64,000 nt of DNA from Clostridia bacterium (GTDB lineage Bacteria; Bacillota; Clostridia; TANB77; UBA1234): positions 1-64,000 of the forward strand of contig CAAFRB010000022.1 in NCBI GenBank assembly GCA_900765095.1, read 5' to 3'. Every line of letters begins with the position of its first letter. The first letter of the stretch is position 1. The notes under the pieces are model-generated. The model ran no database searches. It saw nothing but the letters and a program-made list of their open reading frames with translations, and was not told where the DNA came from. The position numbers and the translations under genes are program-made. Below are positions 17,784 to 27,548 of this stretch, one piece after another.

Positions 17784-18920
17784 ATGAAAAACTATTATTT
17801 TGATAACGCAGCAACAACCCAAATCGATGATAATGTCTTAAAAGAAATGACTCCCTATCTAACTTCAAATTATGGTAATGCTTCAAGTACTTATGAAATA
17901 GGTAGAATTTCCAGAGAAGCAATTGAAAAGTCACGAAATACCATCTCCAAAATTATCAACTCAAAACCAGCCGAAATATATTTTACATCTGGCGGAAGTG
18001 AAAGTGATAACACAGCTCTACGTGGTATTGCCAGTGCATACAAGCATAAAGGTAATCACATTATAACTTCTCAAATAGAACACCCTGCAATATTAGAAAC
18101 ATGTAAATATTTAGAAAAGCACGGTTTCACTGTCACCTACCTTCCGGTTGATGAACACGGATTAATTAATTTAGAAACATTAGAAAATTCAATAACTAAC
18201 TCTACAATATTAATCTCAATCATGTTTGCTAATAACGAAATCGGAACAGTCGAACCGATAAAAAGAATTGGTAAAATAGCTCATAAACACAATGTTATTT
18301 TTCACACGGACGCCGTCCAAGCAATTGGAAATGTTAGAATAGATGTTAAAGAAATGAATATCGATGCTCTTTCATTATCTGGTCACAAATTTTATGGACC
18401 TAAAGGAATTGGAGCTTTATATATAAATGAAAAGATTCACTTTGATAAATTGATTTTTGGTGGACATCAAGAAAAAAATATGCGTGCAGGCACAGAAAAT
18501 GTTGCAGGAATAGTAGGAATGTCAAAAGCATTAGAATTAGCAGATGTCCAATTTGAAAATCATACAGAATATATAAAATATCTTAGAAACTATATTATCG
18601 AAAATCTTCAAAAAGATATTCCTAATATAAAAATCAACGGCGACCTTATAAATAGATTACCAGGCAATGTAAACATTTCATTTAAAAATATAAATGGAAA
18701 TAAAATTTTATTAGATTTAGACGAAAAGAAAATTTGCGTATCTACTGGTAGTGCATGTAGTTCATCTTCAAATAACGTTTCACATGTATTAAAAGCTATT
18801 AACGTTCCTGAAGATTATATAAATGGTTCAATAAGAATTACAATCGGAAAAAATAATACTAAAGAAGAAGTAGATTACTTGTTATATCACATTAAGAATA
18901 TCATCAGACGAGAAAGCTGA
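17784..18920 (+). CDS. nifS: Cysteine desulfurase (NifS/IscS family)
   Basis: 378-residue PLP enzyme that takes sulfur from cysteine for Fe-S clusters or tRNA thiolation. Landmarks are the N-terminal YFDNAATTQ, TSGGSESDNTALRG, the cofactor histidine in SQIEHPAI, the PLP lysine in SLSGHKFYGPKG and the catalytic cysteine in CVSTGSACSSSS. The length is that of NifS/IscS. No IscU or MnmA gene is adjacent, so the acceptor is unknown. An AAGAGGTG site precedes the ATG. The stop codon lies inside a long hairpin shared with the convergent carboxypeptidase gene. Confidence 0.92.
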   Translation: MKNYYFDNAATTQIDDNVLKEMTPYLTSNYGNASSTYEIGRISREAIEKSRNTISKIINSKPAEIYFTSGGSESDNTALRGIASAYKHKGNHIITSQIEHPAILETCKYLEKHGFTVTYLPVDEHGLINLETLENSITNSTILISIMFANNEIGTVEPIKRIGKIAHKHNVIFHTDAVQAIGNVRIDVKEMNIDALSLSGHKFYGPKGIGALYINEKIHFDKLIFGGHQEKNMRAGTENVAGIVGMSKALELADVQFENHTEYIKYLRNYIIENLQKDIPNIKINGDLINRLPGNVNISFKNINGNKILLDLDEKKICVSTGSACSSSSNNVSHVLKAINVPEDYINGSIRITIGKNNTKEEVDYLLYHIKNIIRRES

Positions 18921-18945
18921 AAATCCTTGATTTTCAGCTTTCTCA
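18911..18945. terminator. Hairpin between convergent genes
   Basis: GAGAAAGCTGAAAATC (18911-18926) and its exact complement (18930-18945) form a 16-bp stem with a three-base loop. There is no T-tract on either side, so it may be a processing or weak termination signal. The stem resembles the hairpin of the 160-bp repeat family described at 27389 and 31709. Confidence 0.5.
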
Positions 18946-18952
18946 CCCATTA

Positions 18953-20161
18953 TTACCTGCCTATTTTATACGAGAAACTAACCAGTTCATCCAAATAATT
19001 AATCAGACTTTTCTTTTTAACTTCTTGATTTGAAAGCAGATTTTCACTGCCAATAAGTTCATCATTCAAATAGCAATTTATGCTTCCCACTTTTTCTTTG
19101 TATGCTATTGGAGCAGAAACTTTCTCGTCATATATTATTTCTGTTCTAACATTTTTCTCTTCTCCTTTTGAAAGTAACGCCGTCAAATCATTTTCAACAA
19201 CTACCTCAACTTCTTTTTGCCTTGCCTTTTCAATTGGAATCGTTTCGATAACCTGATCTTTAGTTGCTAATACTTTGTTAGAAAAATTGGAAAAGCCATA
19301 ATCTAACAATTTCTTTGCATCATCGAATCTATTTTGACTCGTAGTTCCGTGAACCACCACACCAATAAGTTTTAAATCATTCCTCGTCGCAGTTGCCGAC
19401 AAATTAAATCCAGCCAAAGATGTTGAACCGGTCTTTAATCCCGTGCAACCTGCATAAAACCTCACAAGTTTATTTGTGTTCACTAATTGCGATTTTCCAT
19501 CACGTAATGAATCCATCCATATTTTCGTGTATTCATGAATCTTAGGATGATTTTTACTTAATTCTCTACTCATTAGTGCAATATCGTAAGCAGATGTCAA
19601 ATGTCCGTCCTCATCTATTCCATGACAGTTTTTAAATGTCGTATCATTCATTCCTAATTCTTTTGCTTTCTCGTTCATCTTTTGAACAAACATTTCTTCG
19701 CTACCACCAATAAATTCTGCAATGGCAACAGAACAATCATTTGCAGAAACAACACATATAGCCTTAAGCATTTCGTGAACTGTTAATTGCTCTGTTTCAT
19801 TAAGCCATATCTGTGAGCCGCCCATTTTTCGTGCCTTTTCACTACACGGTACTCTATCATCTAAAGATATTTCTCCCCTATCCAAAGCTTCCATCACCAG
19901 CAGCAAGGTCATTACTTTAGTGACACTAGCAGGTCTTAATCTAGCGTGCTCATTCTTTGCGTATAAAATAGTTCCACTGTTTTCATCTAATAATATTGCA
20001 GATTCAGAATCTAGTTCCAATGTAGTTTTATTCTGTATCTGCGAAATTGTTTCTATCGAATCAGACCATGTAGGAATCTGTTCGTCTTGAAAATAAGCAA
20101 GTGACAATATAGGAATAAGCATAAATACTAAGCTTAATATTAAACATGTGATTTTTCGCAT
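18953..20161 (-). CDS. D-alanyl-D-alanine carboxypeptidase (S11 family, DacF-like)
   Basis: 402 residues from ATG 20161, preceded by GGGAGGGG. Signal peptide in residues 1-22 (MRKITCLILSLVFMLIPILSLA). The penicillin-binding motifs are present in order: SxxK in RPASVTKVMT, SxN in VVSANDCSVA and KTG in GLKTGSTSLAG. A C-terminal beta domain follows (about 265-365), as in PBP5-type enzymes, but the terminal amphipathic anchor is only weakly visible. It would trim the terminal D-Ala from peptidoglycan stem peptides outside the membrane. Convergent with the cysteine desulfurase gene. Confidence 0.9.
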   Translation of the reverse strand: MRKITCLILSLVFMLIPILSLAYFQDEQIPTWSDSIETISQIQNKTTLELDSESAILLDENSGTILYAKNEHARLRPASVTKVMTLLLVMEALDRGEISLDDRVPCSEKARKMGGSQIWLNETEQLTVHEMLKAICVVSANDCSVAIAEFIGGSEEMFVQKMNEKAKELGMNDTTFKNCHGIDEDGHLTSAYDIALMSRELSKNHPKIHEYTKIWMDSLRDGKSQLVNTNKLVRFYAGCTGLKTGSTSLAGFNLSATATRNDLKLIGVVVHGTTSQNRFDDAKKLLDYGFSNFSNKVLATKDQVIETIPIEKARQKEVEVVVENDLTALLSKGEEKNVRTEIIYDEKVSAPIAYKEKVGSINCYLNDELIGSENLLSNQEVKKKSLINYLDELVSFSYKIGR

Positions 20162-20234
20162 AAAACCCCTCCCATTCATTTGTATGATGTATGGCAGAAT
20201 AATATTATACAAAATTCTAATTCATACAGGATTA

Positions 20235-20263
20235 TTGCTTTTTTATGTAAAATACTATATAAT
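20235..20263 (+). promoter_or_regulatory. Sigma-A-type promoter of the glycosyltransferase gene
   Basis: TTGCTT (20235-20240), a 17-base spacer and TATAAT (20258-20263), about 110 bases before ATG 20376. Confidence 0.55.
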
Positions 20264-20375
20264 ATTAAGTGGTTAGACTAATTCCACATCATAAAAAGCG
20301 TGGAAAAAAATCAATAAAAAACGTAGATAAAACATTGTTGAAATTATATTTTGTTTTATTGGAAAGGATAATATA

Positions 20376-21455
20376 ATGTATAAAATAACCGTTATTATTC
20401 CGATTTATAATGCTGAAAAATATTTTAGAGAGTGTCTTGAAAGTGTAGTAAATCAATCGATAGGCTTTGAAAATATTCAATTAGTTTTAGTTGATGATTG
20501 CTCTACAGATGGTAGTAAGTCAATTGCTGAAGAATACGCACAAAAATATAAAAACATATCCGTATTTTCAACAGAGAAAAATACTGGCGTTGCTGGTCAT
20601 GCAAGAAATGTTGGTTTACAACATACCGAAGGAAAGTATGTTATGTTCACAGACGCCGATGATTTTTATGATTTAAAAGCGTGCGAAGAAATGTATAACT
20701 TTATAGAAGAAAAACAATCCGATTTTGTTACAGCAAATTATAAATATGCTGATGAAAACAGTACGCCATGGAATAACCCAATCTTCGATTACGATAAGTA
20801 CCCTACTTTTAATTTAAGTACAGGAGATTTTATAAAGTCATTCTTTATTTTAAATTCTTCAGTTTGTAACAAAATATTTAGAAATGATTTTATAAAGAAA
20901 AACTCATTAAAATTTTTAGAAGGTGTGCCTGCTGAAGATGCTTATTTTACATACTCTTCTCTGATGAAGACAAGCAACATTTATTATAATCAAAAAGTTA
21001 TTTACTATTACAGAGTAAGAAATGCACCAAGTACATTATCTGTTTCATGGAACTGCTCAAAGAGTTACTTTGACAAAATTAATAGCGCTTATAAAAGTTT
21101 ATATGAATTATTTAAAAGCAACAATAGACTAGACTACTACAGATTCTTTTATGCTAAGAACTTAACATACATGCTATATAAATTCATAGATTCAAAGTGC
21201 ATGAATTACGAAGAAAAAATCGAAGTAATTTCAAATATGAGATGGTTCTATAAACTAAGTCCTGAGTTAAAAGTGCCAGCTTGTCAAAAGTCATTAGAAG
21301 TTTTAATTAATAAAATTATAGAAGGTGAATATAAAGACTTTGTTGATGTATGTAATGTAATTGCCGACATAAGATCTTACCTACCAAAAGACGTAAGAGA
21401 AAAAATGTCAAAGCCATCAACGGAATTTTACGAAGCTTTATCAATGTCGAAATAA
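20376..21455 (+). CDS. Family 2 glycosyltransferase
   Basis: 359 residues. The GT-A fold signature is at the N-terminus: KITVIIPIYNAEKYFRECLES, then LVLVDDCSTDGSK and the metal-binding FTDADDFYD (about residues 93-101). Residues 120-220 hold the acceptor half (AEDAYFTYSSL resembles the conserved ED of EpsJ-like enzymes). No membrane segment is evident, so it works on the cytoplasmic side, presumably on a cell-surface glycan. The donor and acceptor sugars cannot be read from sequence. It is a single-gene unit with its own promoter and terminator. Confidence 0.85.
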   Translation: MYKITVIIPIYNAEKYFRECLESVVNQSIGFENIQLVLVDDCSTDGSKSIAEEYAQKYKNISVFSTEKNTGVAGHARNVGLQHTEGKYVMFTDADDFYDLKACEEMYNFIEEKQSDFVTANYKYADENSTPWNNPIFDYDKYPTFNLSTGDFIKSFFILNSSVCNKIFRNDFIKKNSLKFLEGVPAEDAYFTYSSLMKTSNIYYNQKVIYYYRVRNAPSTLSVSWNCSKSYFDKINSAYKSLYELFKSNNRLDYYRFFYAKNLTYMLYKFIDSKCMNYEEKIEVISNMRWFYKLSPELKVPACQKSLEVLINKIIEGEYKDFVDVCNVIADIRSYLPKDVREKMSKPSTEFYEALSMSK

Positions 21456-21468
21456 ATAATCATATATG

Positions 21469-21505
21469 CCCTAACACCTACCCAAGTGTTAGGGTATTAT
21501 TTTTT
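21469..21505 (+). terminator. Terminator of the glycosyltransferase gene
   Basis: CCCTAACAC (21469-21477) and GTGTTAGGG (21486-21494) pair perfectly and are followed by TATTATTTTTT. Confidence 0.85.
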
Positions 21506-21577
21506 AATAAATCTTGCCTTTCTATAAAAATAACTAATTACTAATAAAACGATTTGTGTCAAAAATACTCGCATAAC

Positions 21578-21617
21578 AAAATAGAGCAATTAAATAAAAA
21601 TCTAATTGCTCTATTTT
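21578..21617 (-). terminator. Terminator of the DUF308 gene
   Basis: AAAATAGAGCAATTA (21578-21592) and its complement (21603-21617) form a 15-bp stem ending in T-rich arms on the minus strand, 16 bases beyond the stop codon. Confidence 0.75.
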
Positions 21618-21633
21618 AGATAGTTTGTTTTTA

Positions 21634-22194
21634 TTAATATCTATTGATATCAATCATAAATAATATTCCGTTTATTATATCGATTACCGCATAACAAATC
21701 ATTATGATACCTAAAGTAACTTCGATAATTCCTGCAAATGACATTATATATAAACCTGCTAATACCATTAGGACAGCTGAAACTAGTATTACCCACCAGT
21801 TTTTAACTTCAAAGCCCTTTAACTTTATTGCAGTTGTTCCTCTTATTAGTCCACTATACATTAGCCAAATCGCTATTGCTATTCTAAACAATGTATTTAT
21901 AAATGAATATTGAGTTATAAATACAACACCAATTATTATTGCTATAATTCCAAATACTAAATCATAGTTGAAAAAGTCTTCGTTTCCTTTTTCAACAAAA
22001 TAGTTAATTACTTTTAAAATACCAACTAATACAAATATTCCGCCAGCAATATAAGAAAACGTTAATTTAATTGCTTCTGGATTTTTCACAAAAAGTATTC
22101 CTATAATTAAAAATACTATTGCCGCTAATATTGATTCCATAGCATCCTTCTTTAAATACTTTTTCAAGTATTTTGTTACATCTGTTTCTCCCAT
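21634..22194 (-). CDS. DUF308/HdeD-like integral membrane protein
   Basis: 186 residues with six hydrophobic helices in three hairpin pairs, each pair carrying the repeated pattern of HdeD/DUF308 (for example AAIVFLIIGILFVKNPEAI then GGIFVLVGILKVI, and IIAIIIGVVFI later). The short acidic and basic N-terminus (MGETDVTKYLKKYLKK) is cytoplasmic. HdeD proteins are linked with acid stress in enterobacteria, but the function in Bacillota is unknown. A GAGGAGGAA site precedes the ATG, and a 65-bp repeat lies just upstream. Confidence 0.8.
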   Translation of the reverse strand: MGETDVTKYLKKYLKKDAMESILAAIVFLIIGILFVKNPEAIKLTFSYIAGGIFVLVGILKVINYFVEKGNEDFFNYDLVFGIIAIIIGVVFITQYSFINTLFRIAIAIWLMYSGLIRGTTAIKLKGFEVKNWWVILVSAVLMVLAGLYIMSFAGIIEVTLGIIMICYAVIDIINGILFMIDINRY

Positions 22195-22227
22195 AAATAA
22201 TTCCTCCTCTTAGAATTTTAATATATT

Positions 22228-22293
22228 TTATACAATAGGAAAGTAATAAATTTGCAACTTATCTTGTGTTAATTTTCTTTCCTATCATGTAAA
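22228..22293 (-). repeat. 65-bp terminal-inverted-repeat element, copy 1
   Basis: Minus-oriented copy of the family whose arms read TTATACAATAGGAAAG and CTTTCCTATTGTATAA. The core contains AGTTGCAAATTTRTTAC, as in the copies at 27478, 31800 and 53038. One arm is altered here (ATGATAGG in place of CAATAGG). Confidence 0.75.
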
Positions 22294-22313
22294 ATCTTTA
22301 AACTATTATTAAA

Positions 22314-24329
22314 TTAAAATATCTTTTTAATCCATCCAAACATCATATCTAGTACGGCTAATACTCTGTCCCAGAATGTTGTTTTAGTTTGATTTGCTTC
22401 TAAATCTTCTCCCAACTCTTTTAATTTCTTAATATCGGGAGTTTTTACAATGAATTGTACTTGTTCTATATTTTCATTTCTTTCATCACCGAATGAAACG
22501 ACCTTAGCATCTTTTTCAGCTTCAAATAATGTTGTTTCATCGTCTATCTTGTTCCAGCTATTATCAACAACGTTTTTAATCTTATCTTTTGAAGTTTTAA
22601 ATTGGTTCGTTTGAGAAGTAATCGTTTGCAATTGTTTTGTTAATGAAAGCATTGCATCAGCTGTCTTATCACTACCCTCATATATGTCTGAGCTTATTAT
22701 TTTCAAGCCACTATTTATATTATCAACCATATTCAAGCTTAATCTTGTCATATCAGTTAGTTGACTAACTATGGATTTAGTGTTTTCATTCATTACTTTA
22801 AAGTCGCCCTTGTTTTCTAATATTTTATCACAATAATCTACTGATGTACCAACTATTTTCTCAAGAGAATAAGAAGTATCACTTAAGTCCTTCATGAATT
22901 CTTTTAGAACTTTAGCATCTTGTTCACTAATTATTTTTCTTACTTCGCTTAATTCATCTGAAACATTATTTAAGTCTTTGACTAAAAGTGTAACGTTCTT
23001 TTGAATTGTTTCTGAAGTTGATATCTTATCTATTGTTTCCAAAATATTAGCAGATGATTTTACGATTGATCCTAAGTACATTTTTGTTTCATCATCTTCA
23101 ACTTTTTGAACCAATACAGATGAAGCTTTTATTATGTTCTCCAAATTTGCTTTTATACTGCTTGTATCTATCTTTGAAGTGTTAGTAATAAGTGTAGCTA
23201 AGTCCTTTGTCAAGCTAGATAAGTCGCTTATTAAACTTTTAATCTCTCTTACATCAGAAGGAAGATCATCAGCTTTTTCAGCTAAATAATCTAATGATTC
23301 ATTTAAGTCACTTAAGTCATCCTGTAAAGATTTCATGTTGTCATTTAATTCTGTCCCCATCTCAACAAGAATGTCATAATTCTTTTCTAAGTTTTCTATA
23401 TCTTTTTGAATACTTTCTGTCAAAGGCAATAATTTATTCAAGATGTTTTTCAAAGCTTCGATATCTTCATCTCTTGCACCACTTAATCCGTGTAGACTAG
23501 CTGTTCCATTCTTTATTTGAGTAACACCACTTGATATTCCATTTAATCCATTATTCATTCCACTTAATGAACTTAAGATTATATCAGTACTTGCATTTAT
23601 AGAGTCTAAAGCATCATGGACATCTCGCCTATCATCTACTAAATCGGAAACCGTGTCTAAGATATCTCCGTTTAGTGCAACCATTGCCATTGTTATTCCG
23701 TCCATCTCAAAGTCTTCAGTTCCAAGTTCAATGTTCAATGTTGTACTTTGACCTGGTAATACTATAAACATCAATGTCCTATTATTTCCTGTGTCTGTAA
23801 TCATAGCTTCAGAAGACTCTACACTTAAGTATTTGCTCATATCATAAGAAGCTGTAACTTCCAATATGTAATTATTTCTATAATATGACTTGCATTTTTC
23901 ATTTGCTGTAAAATCAATCGTAATCTTAACTAAACAACTCTTTCCTAAAAGGTCTTCTGGTTTTACCTCAACACCATTAAGTTTATATGAAATCTTAAAA
24001 GTCCAAGGAATCAAGTCATAATATTCACTTCCAACAGTACCTGTATAAGAAAACTCTCTTTCACCACTAACATCCCATATTATCTCATCACCACTTTTGG
24101 TGTATGTATTTCTATTTGAAAGATTGCTTACTACATCATAATTTGTGTAATCTATAATTTCTGTTGAACCGTTTACAATACACTTGTTATATACATTTAT
24201 TTTTTCAACATCGCCATAGTCACCTAAATTTATATATACTGTTTCGTTTTTCTTTTGTATAGGCATAGCATAGCAGAAACTGCTAAATAAAATTGTTATG
24301 GCTAGTATGCTAGCAATACATCTTTTCAT
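22314..24329 (-). CDS. Secreted coiled-coil partner protein of the MMPL transporter (YhgE/Pip-like)
   Basis: 671 residues. Signal peptide about 1-21 (MKRCIASILAITILFSSFCYA), a beta-rich domain to about 215, then roughly 400 residues of heptad-patterned coiled coil (for example SLHGLSGARDEDIEAL, NLENIIKASSVLV) with several GLNGISSGVTQIKNGT-like stretches seen in YhgE/Pip proteins. A hydrophobic segment lies at the very C-terminus (about 652-671). The start overlaps the transporter stop by four bases (ATGA), so the two are translationally coupled. Probably an accessory or cell-wall-spanning component of the exporter. Confidence 0.7.
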   Translation of the reverse strand: MKRCIASILAITILFSSFCYAMPIQKKNETVYINLGDYGDVEKINVYNKCIVNGSTEIIDYTNYDVVSNLSNRNTYTKSGDEIIWDVSGEREFSYTGTVGSEYYDLIPWTFKISYKLNGVEVKPEDLLGKSCLVKITIDFTANEKCKSYYRNNYILEVTASYDMSKYLSVESSEAMITDTGNNRTLMFIVLPGQSTTLNIELGTEDFEMDGITMAMVALNGDILDTVSDLVDDRRDVHDALDSINASTDIILSSLSGMNNGLNGISSGVTQIKNGTASLHGLSGARDEDIEALKNILNKLLPLTESIQKDIENLEKNYDILVEMGTELNDNMKSLQDDLSDLNESLDYLAEKADDLPSDVREIKSLISDLSSLTKDLATLITNTSKIDTSSIKANLENIIKASSVLVQKVEDDETKMYLGSIVKSSANILETIDKISTSETIQKNVTLLVKDLNNVSDELSEVRKIISEQDAKVLKEFMKDLSDTSYSLEKIVGTSVDYCDKILENKGDFKVMNENTKSIVSQLTDMTRLSLNMVDNINSGLKIISSDIYEGSDKTADAMLSLTKQLQTITSQTNQFKTSKDKIKNVVDNSWNKIDDETTLFEAEKDAKVVSFGDERNENIEQVQFIVKTPDIKKLKELGEDLEANQTKTTFWDRVLAVLDMMFGWIKKIF

Positions 24330-26641
24330 TGCTTATTACTTCCTTTCTTCTTTGAATCGTTTTTTGACGCTTTATGATTTTTGTGTTTTGTATTTGAGTT
24401 ATTCTTTGATATTTCAATATTTTTTGCATTTTCATTTATGTTATCACTTGATACATTAGCGTTTTTCGTTTCAACATTTTGCGCACTCTCATTTGATCTT
24501 TCTGTTTTTATATCGTTTTTCTTATTCGATTCTTTATTTAATTTCTTTTCTCTTCTTTCTTGTATTTTCTTTCTAAGCTTCTTTATCCTATCTGCTTTTA
24601 TTGTTGATTTATAAATTAGGCTATCAAATATTACTAACACGTGTGGTAAGAAGAATATTACCAAGAACATACTAAGAAGTGTTCCTCTACCTATTAGCTC
24701 ACCAATTTCTGATATTGCATTTATACTCGAATTAAACTTTATTAAGTAAGCTGCACATGTCAATATACCACCCGATGTTAATATTGAAGGTATACTACGT
24801 TTCACAGCTAATTGCGAAGCTGTAACTTTGTCATTAGTCTTTCTTTCCTCCATGTAGTTATTAGTAAATAAAATTGCATAGTCTATTGTAGCACCTAATT
24901 GTATTGAACTTACTATTAAATATCCCAAGAACATCATAGATTGACCTGAGAAATATGGTATAGCCATATTTATAAATATTCCGCTTTCGATTACCACAAT
25001 AAGTACGAAAGGTAATACCCTAGATCTAAATGTAAATAGTAATATCAATAACACAAGCCCTATTGATAATAAATTAACTGTATTATAATCCTTATTAACC
25101 ACATCTCTTATATTCATAGTTATTGGAATAACACCAGTCATTTCATAAGAATCTCCGTAATACTTACTTACAATCTCTCGAATAGTTGTTATAGAGTTAA
25201 AAGCAAGGTCACTTTCAGAAGATGTCTTTAAATATATAAGCAATCTTGAATAGTTCTTACTTCTAAATTTTTGATATGTATCAGTAGGAACAAAGCTATC
25301 TGGAATTCCTTCATCTACCAAGTTTGCAAGTGATTGCACCTTCTTTACAACTTCAAGACCTTCTATCTCTTCTGCCAATTCTTTTTCACTTATATAATCA
25401 CCAACTGGAACCAAAACAATTATAGGATTGCTTCTTCCAAATTTACTTACAATTGCTTTTTCATCTTCATACACTTTCGTGCCTTCTCCTCCACCAAATG
25501 AAGCAGAACCATATAAGAACACATTTTGTTTTTGTGCAACATAAGATGGAACTGTTACGATAACGACAAGTGCTATTACTAAATAAGATATTTTATTCAT
25601 AGCTTTTGCAAACTTTCCAAAGTCTGGTATAAGTGATTTATGACGAGTCTTTTCTATCCAAGGATAGAACTTTATAATAAGACATGGCATAAACAAAATT
25701 ACTGATAATAGACTAAATACAATACCTTTTGCGAATACAAGTCCCATATCTTTACCAATAGTAAATCCCATAAATACCAACGCTAAGAAGCCAGCAACAG
25801 TTGTAAGAGCACTTGAAGTAATTGAAGTACATGATGCCTTTATTGTTCTTACCATAGCTTCTTCAATATCTGTCTTATCTTCAGCTTCAAATCTATGAAG
25901 CATAAATACCGAATAGTCCATTGAAACAGCCAATTGTAAAGCTGCAACAATACTATATGTTAAAAATGAAACATGCTTAAATATAACGTTAGTACCCATA
26001 TTAAGGAATATTGATGCGCCTATTACTGCCATAAATAATAATGGTGATAAATAAGAATCAGTAGTCAATATCAATATAACAATTACAACTGGTACCAATA
26101 TTATCATTATCTTGCTAATCTCTGTTTGTACGGTATCTTGTGCAGATTTTGTGTCTACCGCAGAACCTATTATGTTGCTATCCTCTGGAAGTATCTTTTG
26201 AATCTCTTCAACAGCTGCATTTGTTCTTGATGAATACTCATCTTCATCAAACATTATTTCAAATATCGCAGAGCCGTCTTTATAATATTCTTCCAACAAA
26301 TCCTGAGATATGAAGTCTAGCGGTCTGTATATATCAATATCATCGTCTAGCCACATTACTAAATCTACGCCGTCTACCTTTTCTATTTGATTCTTATACT
26401 CTTTAGCTTCAACCAAGCTAACGTTATTCACCATCGCTCTAGCAAAGCATTGCATCGAGAATTCTTCTTCAACTATATTAAGACCTCGTTTTGCATCCTC
26501 ATCATCTGGAACATATTCTGATAAATCATAGTTGATTTTAACCAATGGCATAAGCATCAAACTTATAACAACTGCTATAATAAATCCTATTCCTATTTTG
26601 TTTCTATTTTTCACAATAAATCTTGCTAAATTATCTAACAT
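24326..26641 (-). CDS. MMPL/RND-family transporter
   Basis: 771 residues with the duplicated RND plan. There is a helix near residues 12-33, an extracytoplasmic loop to about 175, five to six helices at 180-350 (including LAVSMDYSVFMLHRFE, the conserved Asp-Tyr segment), a second loop to about 530, and a second helical bundle with LGATIDYAILFTNNYME. The last 100 residues are a highly charged Asn/Lys-rich cytoplasmic tail. Gram-positive MMPL proteins export lipids or drugs. The gene lies between a TetR regulator (7-base overlap) and a coiled-coil secreted partner (4-base overlap), a compact three-gene operon. Confidence 0.88.
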   Translation of the reverse strand: MLDNLARFIVKNRNKIGIGFIIAVVISLMLMPLVKINYDLSEYVPDDEDAKRGLNIVEEEFSMQCFARAMVNNVSLVEAKEYKNQIEKVDGVDLVMWLDDDIDIYRPLDFISQDLLEEYYKDGSAIFEIMFDEDEYSSRTNAAVEEIQKILPEDSNIIGSAVDTKSAQDTVQTEISKIMIILVPVVIVILILTTDSYLSPLLFMAVIGASIFLNMGTNVIFKHVSFLTYSIVAALQLAVSMDYSVFMLHRFEAEDKTDIEEAMVRTIKASCTSITSSALTTVAGFLALVFMGFTIGKDMGLVFAKGIVFSLLSVILFMPCLIIKFYPWIEKTRHKSLIPDFGKFAKAMNKISYLVIALVVIVTVPSYVAQKQNVFLYGSASFGGGEGTKVYEDEKAIVSKFGRSNPIIVLVPVGDYISEKELAEEIEGLEVVKKVQSLANLVDEGIPDSFVPTDTYQKFRSKNYSRLLIYLKTSSESDLAFNSITTIREIVSKYYGDSYEMTGVIPITMNIRDVVNKDYNTVNLLSIGLVLLILLFTFRSRVLPFVLIVVIESGIFINMAIPYFSGQSMMFLGYLIVSSIQLGATIDYAILFTNNYMEERKTNDKVTASQLAVKRSIPSILTSGGILTCAAYLIKFNSSINAISEIGELIGRGTLLSMFLVIFFLPHVLVIFDSLIYKSTIKADRIKKLRKKIQERREKKLNKESNKKNDIKTERSNESAQNVETKNANVSSDNINENAKNIEISKNNSNTKHKNHKASKNDSKKKGSNKQ

Positions 26642-27234
26642 TTTTTAACCACTTCCATAAATCTAACGTCCAAATTTTCTATCATTAGTTTTTCATATAT
26701 TTTCAAATTCTTCTTCATTTGTTCTATATCATCAATATTACTCTTGACAATGTAAGTAAATCCCTCAAAGTGTGCCTTTGAAATCGCTTCACAGAGCGAA
26801 TGATCAACATCCTCCGATGTGAAACTTCTGGCAATCGATTCAATTTTATCAACAAACATATTAAGCACTTTATTTTTAAACTCAAGGTACTGCTTTTCAT
26901 TATCGCACGTAAGCATAACCTTCAAAGTGTCTTTTTTAGTTTTGGCAATGTTCACGGTCATATCGATAAGCATATCAAATAGTTCATTAGGCTTTATCTC
27001 CTCTAGCCTAGTAGGAACTTTGTTGAAAAAACCTTCAATTTCAATTTCGAGTTCTTTAACAATCTCACCATATAAATGACTTTTTGTCAGGAAGTATCTA
27101 TAAATATTTCCCGTGCTAATCCCCACATCTTCAGCAATGTCTTTCATAGAAGTATTGGCATAGCCATCTTTTTTGAACTTTCTTTTTCCCACTTCAATTA
27201 TCTTTTGTTTTATATCTTCTTTTAATATTTGCAT
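26635..27234 (-). CDS. TetR/AcrR-family regulator of the MMPL operon
   Basis: 199 residues from ATG 27234, seven bases after AGAGG; in-frame starts further upstream lack a ribosome site. The helix-turn-helix is SMKDIAEDVGISTGNIYRYF (about residues 27-46), the TetR signature. The C-terminal ligand-binding domain is helical and unrecognised. First gene of an operon with the MMPL exporter and its partner, and preceded by a canonical promoter overlapped by an inverted repeat, so autorepression relieved by an exporter substrate is the likely logic. Confidence 0.9.
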   Translation of the reverse strand: MQILKEDIKQKIIEVGKRKFKKDGYANTSMKDIAEDVGISTGNIYRYFLTKSHLYGEIVKELEIEIEGFFNKVPTRLEEIKPNELFDMLIDMTVNIAKTKKDTLKVMLTCDNEKQYLEFKNKVLNMFVDKIESIARSFTSEDVDHSLCEAISKAHFEGFTYIVKSNIDDIEQMKKNLKIYEKLMIENLDVRFMEVVKKC

Positions 27235-27274
27235 GTAATCGCCTCTTTTTTGCAGTTCCAATAATAAATATTTA

Positions 27275-27323
27275 TTCACTATTGAAAATATTACTACTTT
27301 TAGTACAAATTGTCAATAGTAAA
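27275..27323 (-). promoter_or_regulatory. Promoter and probable TetR operator of the MMPL operon
   Basis: Minus strand: TTGACA (27311-27316), 17-base spacer, TAATAT (27288-27293). The spacer centre holds TACTAAAAGTA, and the whole promoter is flanked by ACTATTGA and TCAATAGT arms (27313-27323 and 27275-27285), one overlapping the -35 hexamer. This is the placement expected for an autoregulatory TetR operator. Confidence 0.65.
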
Positions 27324-27347
27324 TTACAATTCATTTTTATTTTTTAT

Positions 27348-27364
27348 GGAGCACACTGTGCTCC
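27348..27364 (+). repeat. GGAGCACA palindrome, copy 1
   Basis: GGAGCACACTGTGCTCC followed by GCTACGAATTTTGT. Other copies: 42861, 52730 (inverted) and 60001. Confidence 0.75.
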
Positions 27365-27388
27365 GCTACGAATTTTGTGTATTGTTCA

Positions 27389-27548
27389 AGAAAGAATGAA
27401 AATCAAAGATTTTCATTCTTTCGACCCTCGAGAGTTTTCGACTGAAAGGAAGAAAATCTCTCGCATAGAATAAAGTTTTTATACAATAGGAAAGAAAATT
27501 AATACATAAAAAGTTTCAAATTTGTTACTTTTCTATTGTATAAAAAAT
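27389..27548 (+). repeat. 160-bp composite repeat, copy 1
   Basis: Contains a 15-bp hairpin (GAAAGAATGAAAATC at 27390, complement at 27408-27422), a conserved middle (CGACCCTCGAGAG, then AAGGAAGAAAATCTCTCGCA), and at 27478-27548 a 65-bp element with terminal inverted repeats. Nearly identical to 31709-31868 and in the same orientation. It occupies the gap between the hisS terminator and the TetR promoter. Confidence 0.85.
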
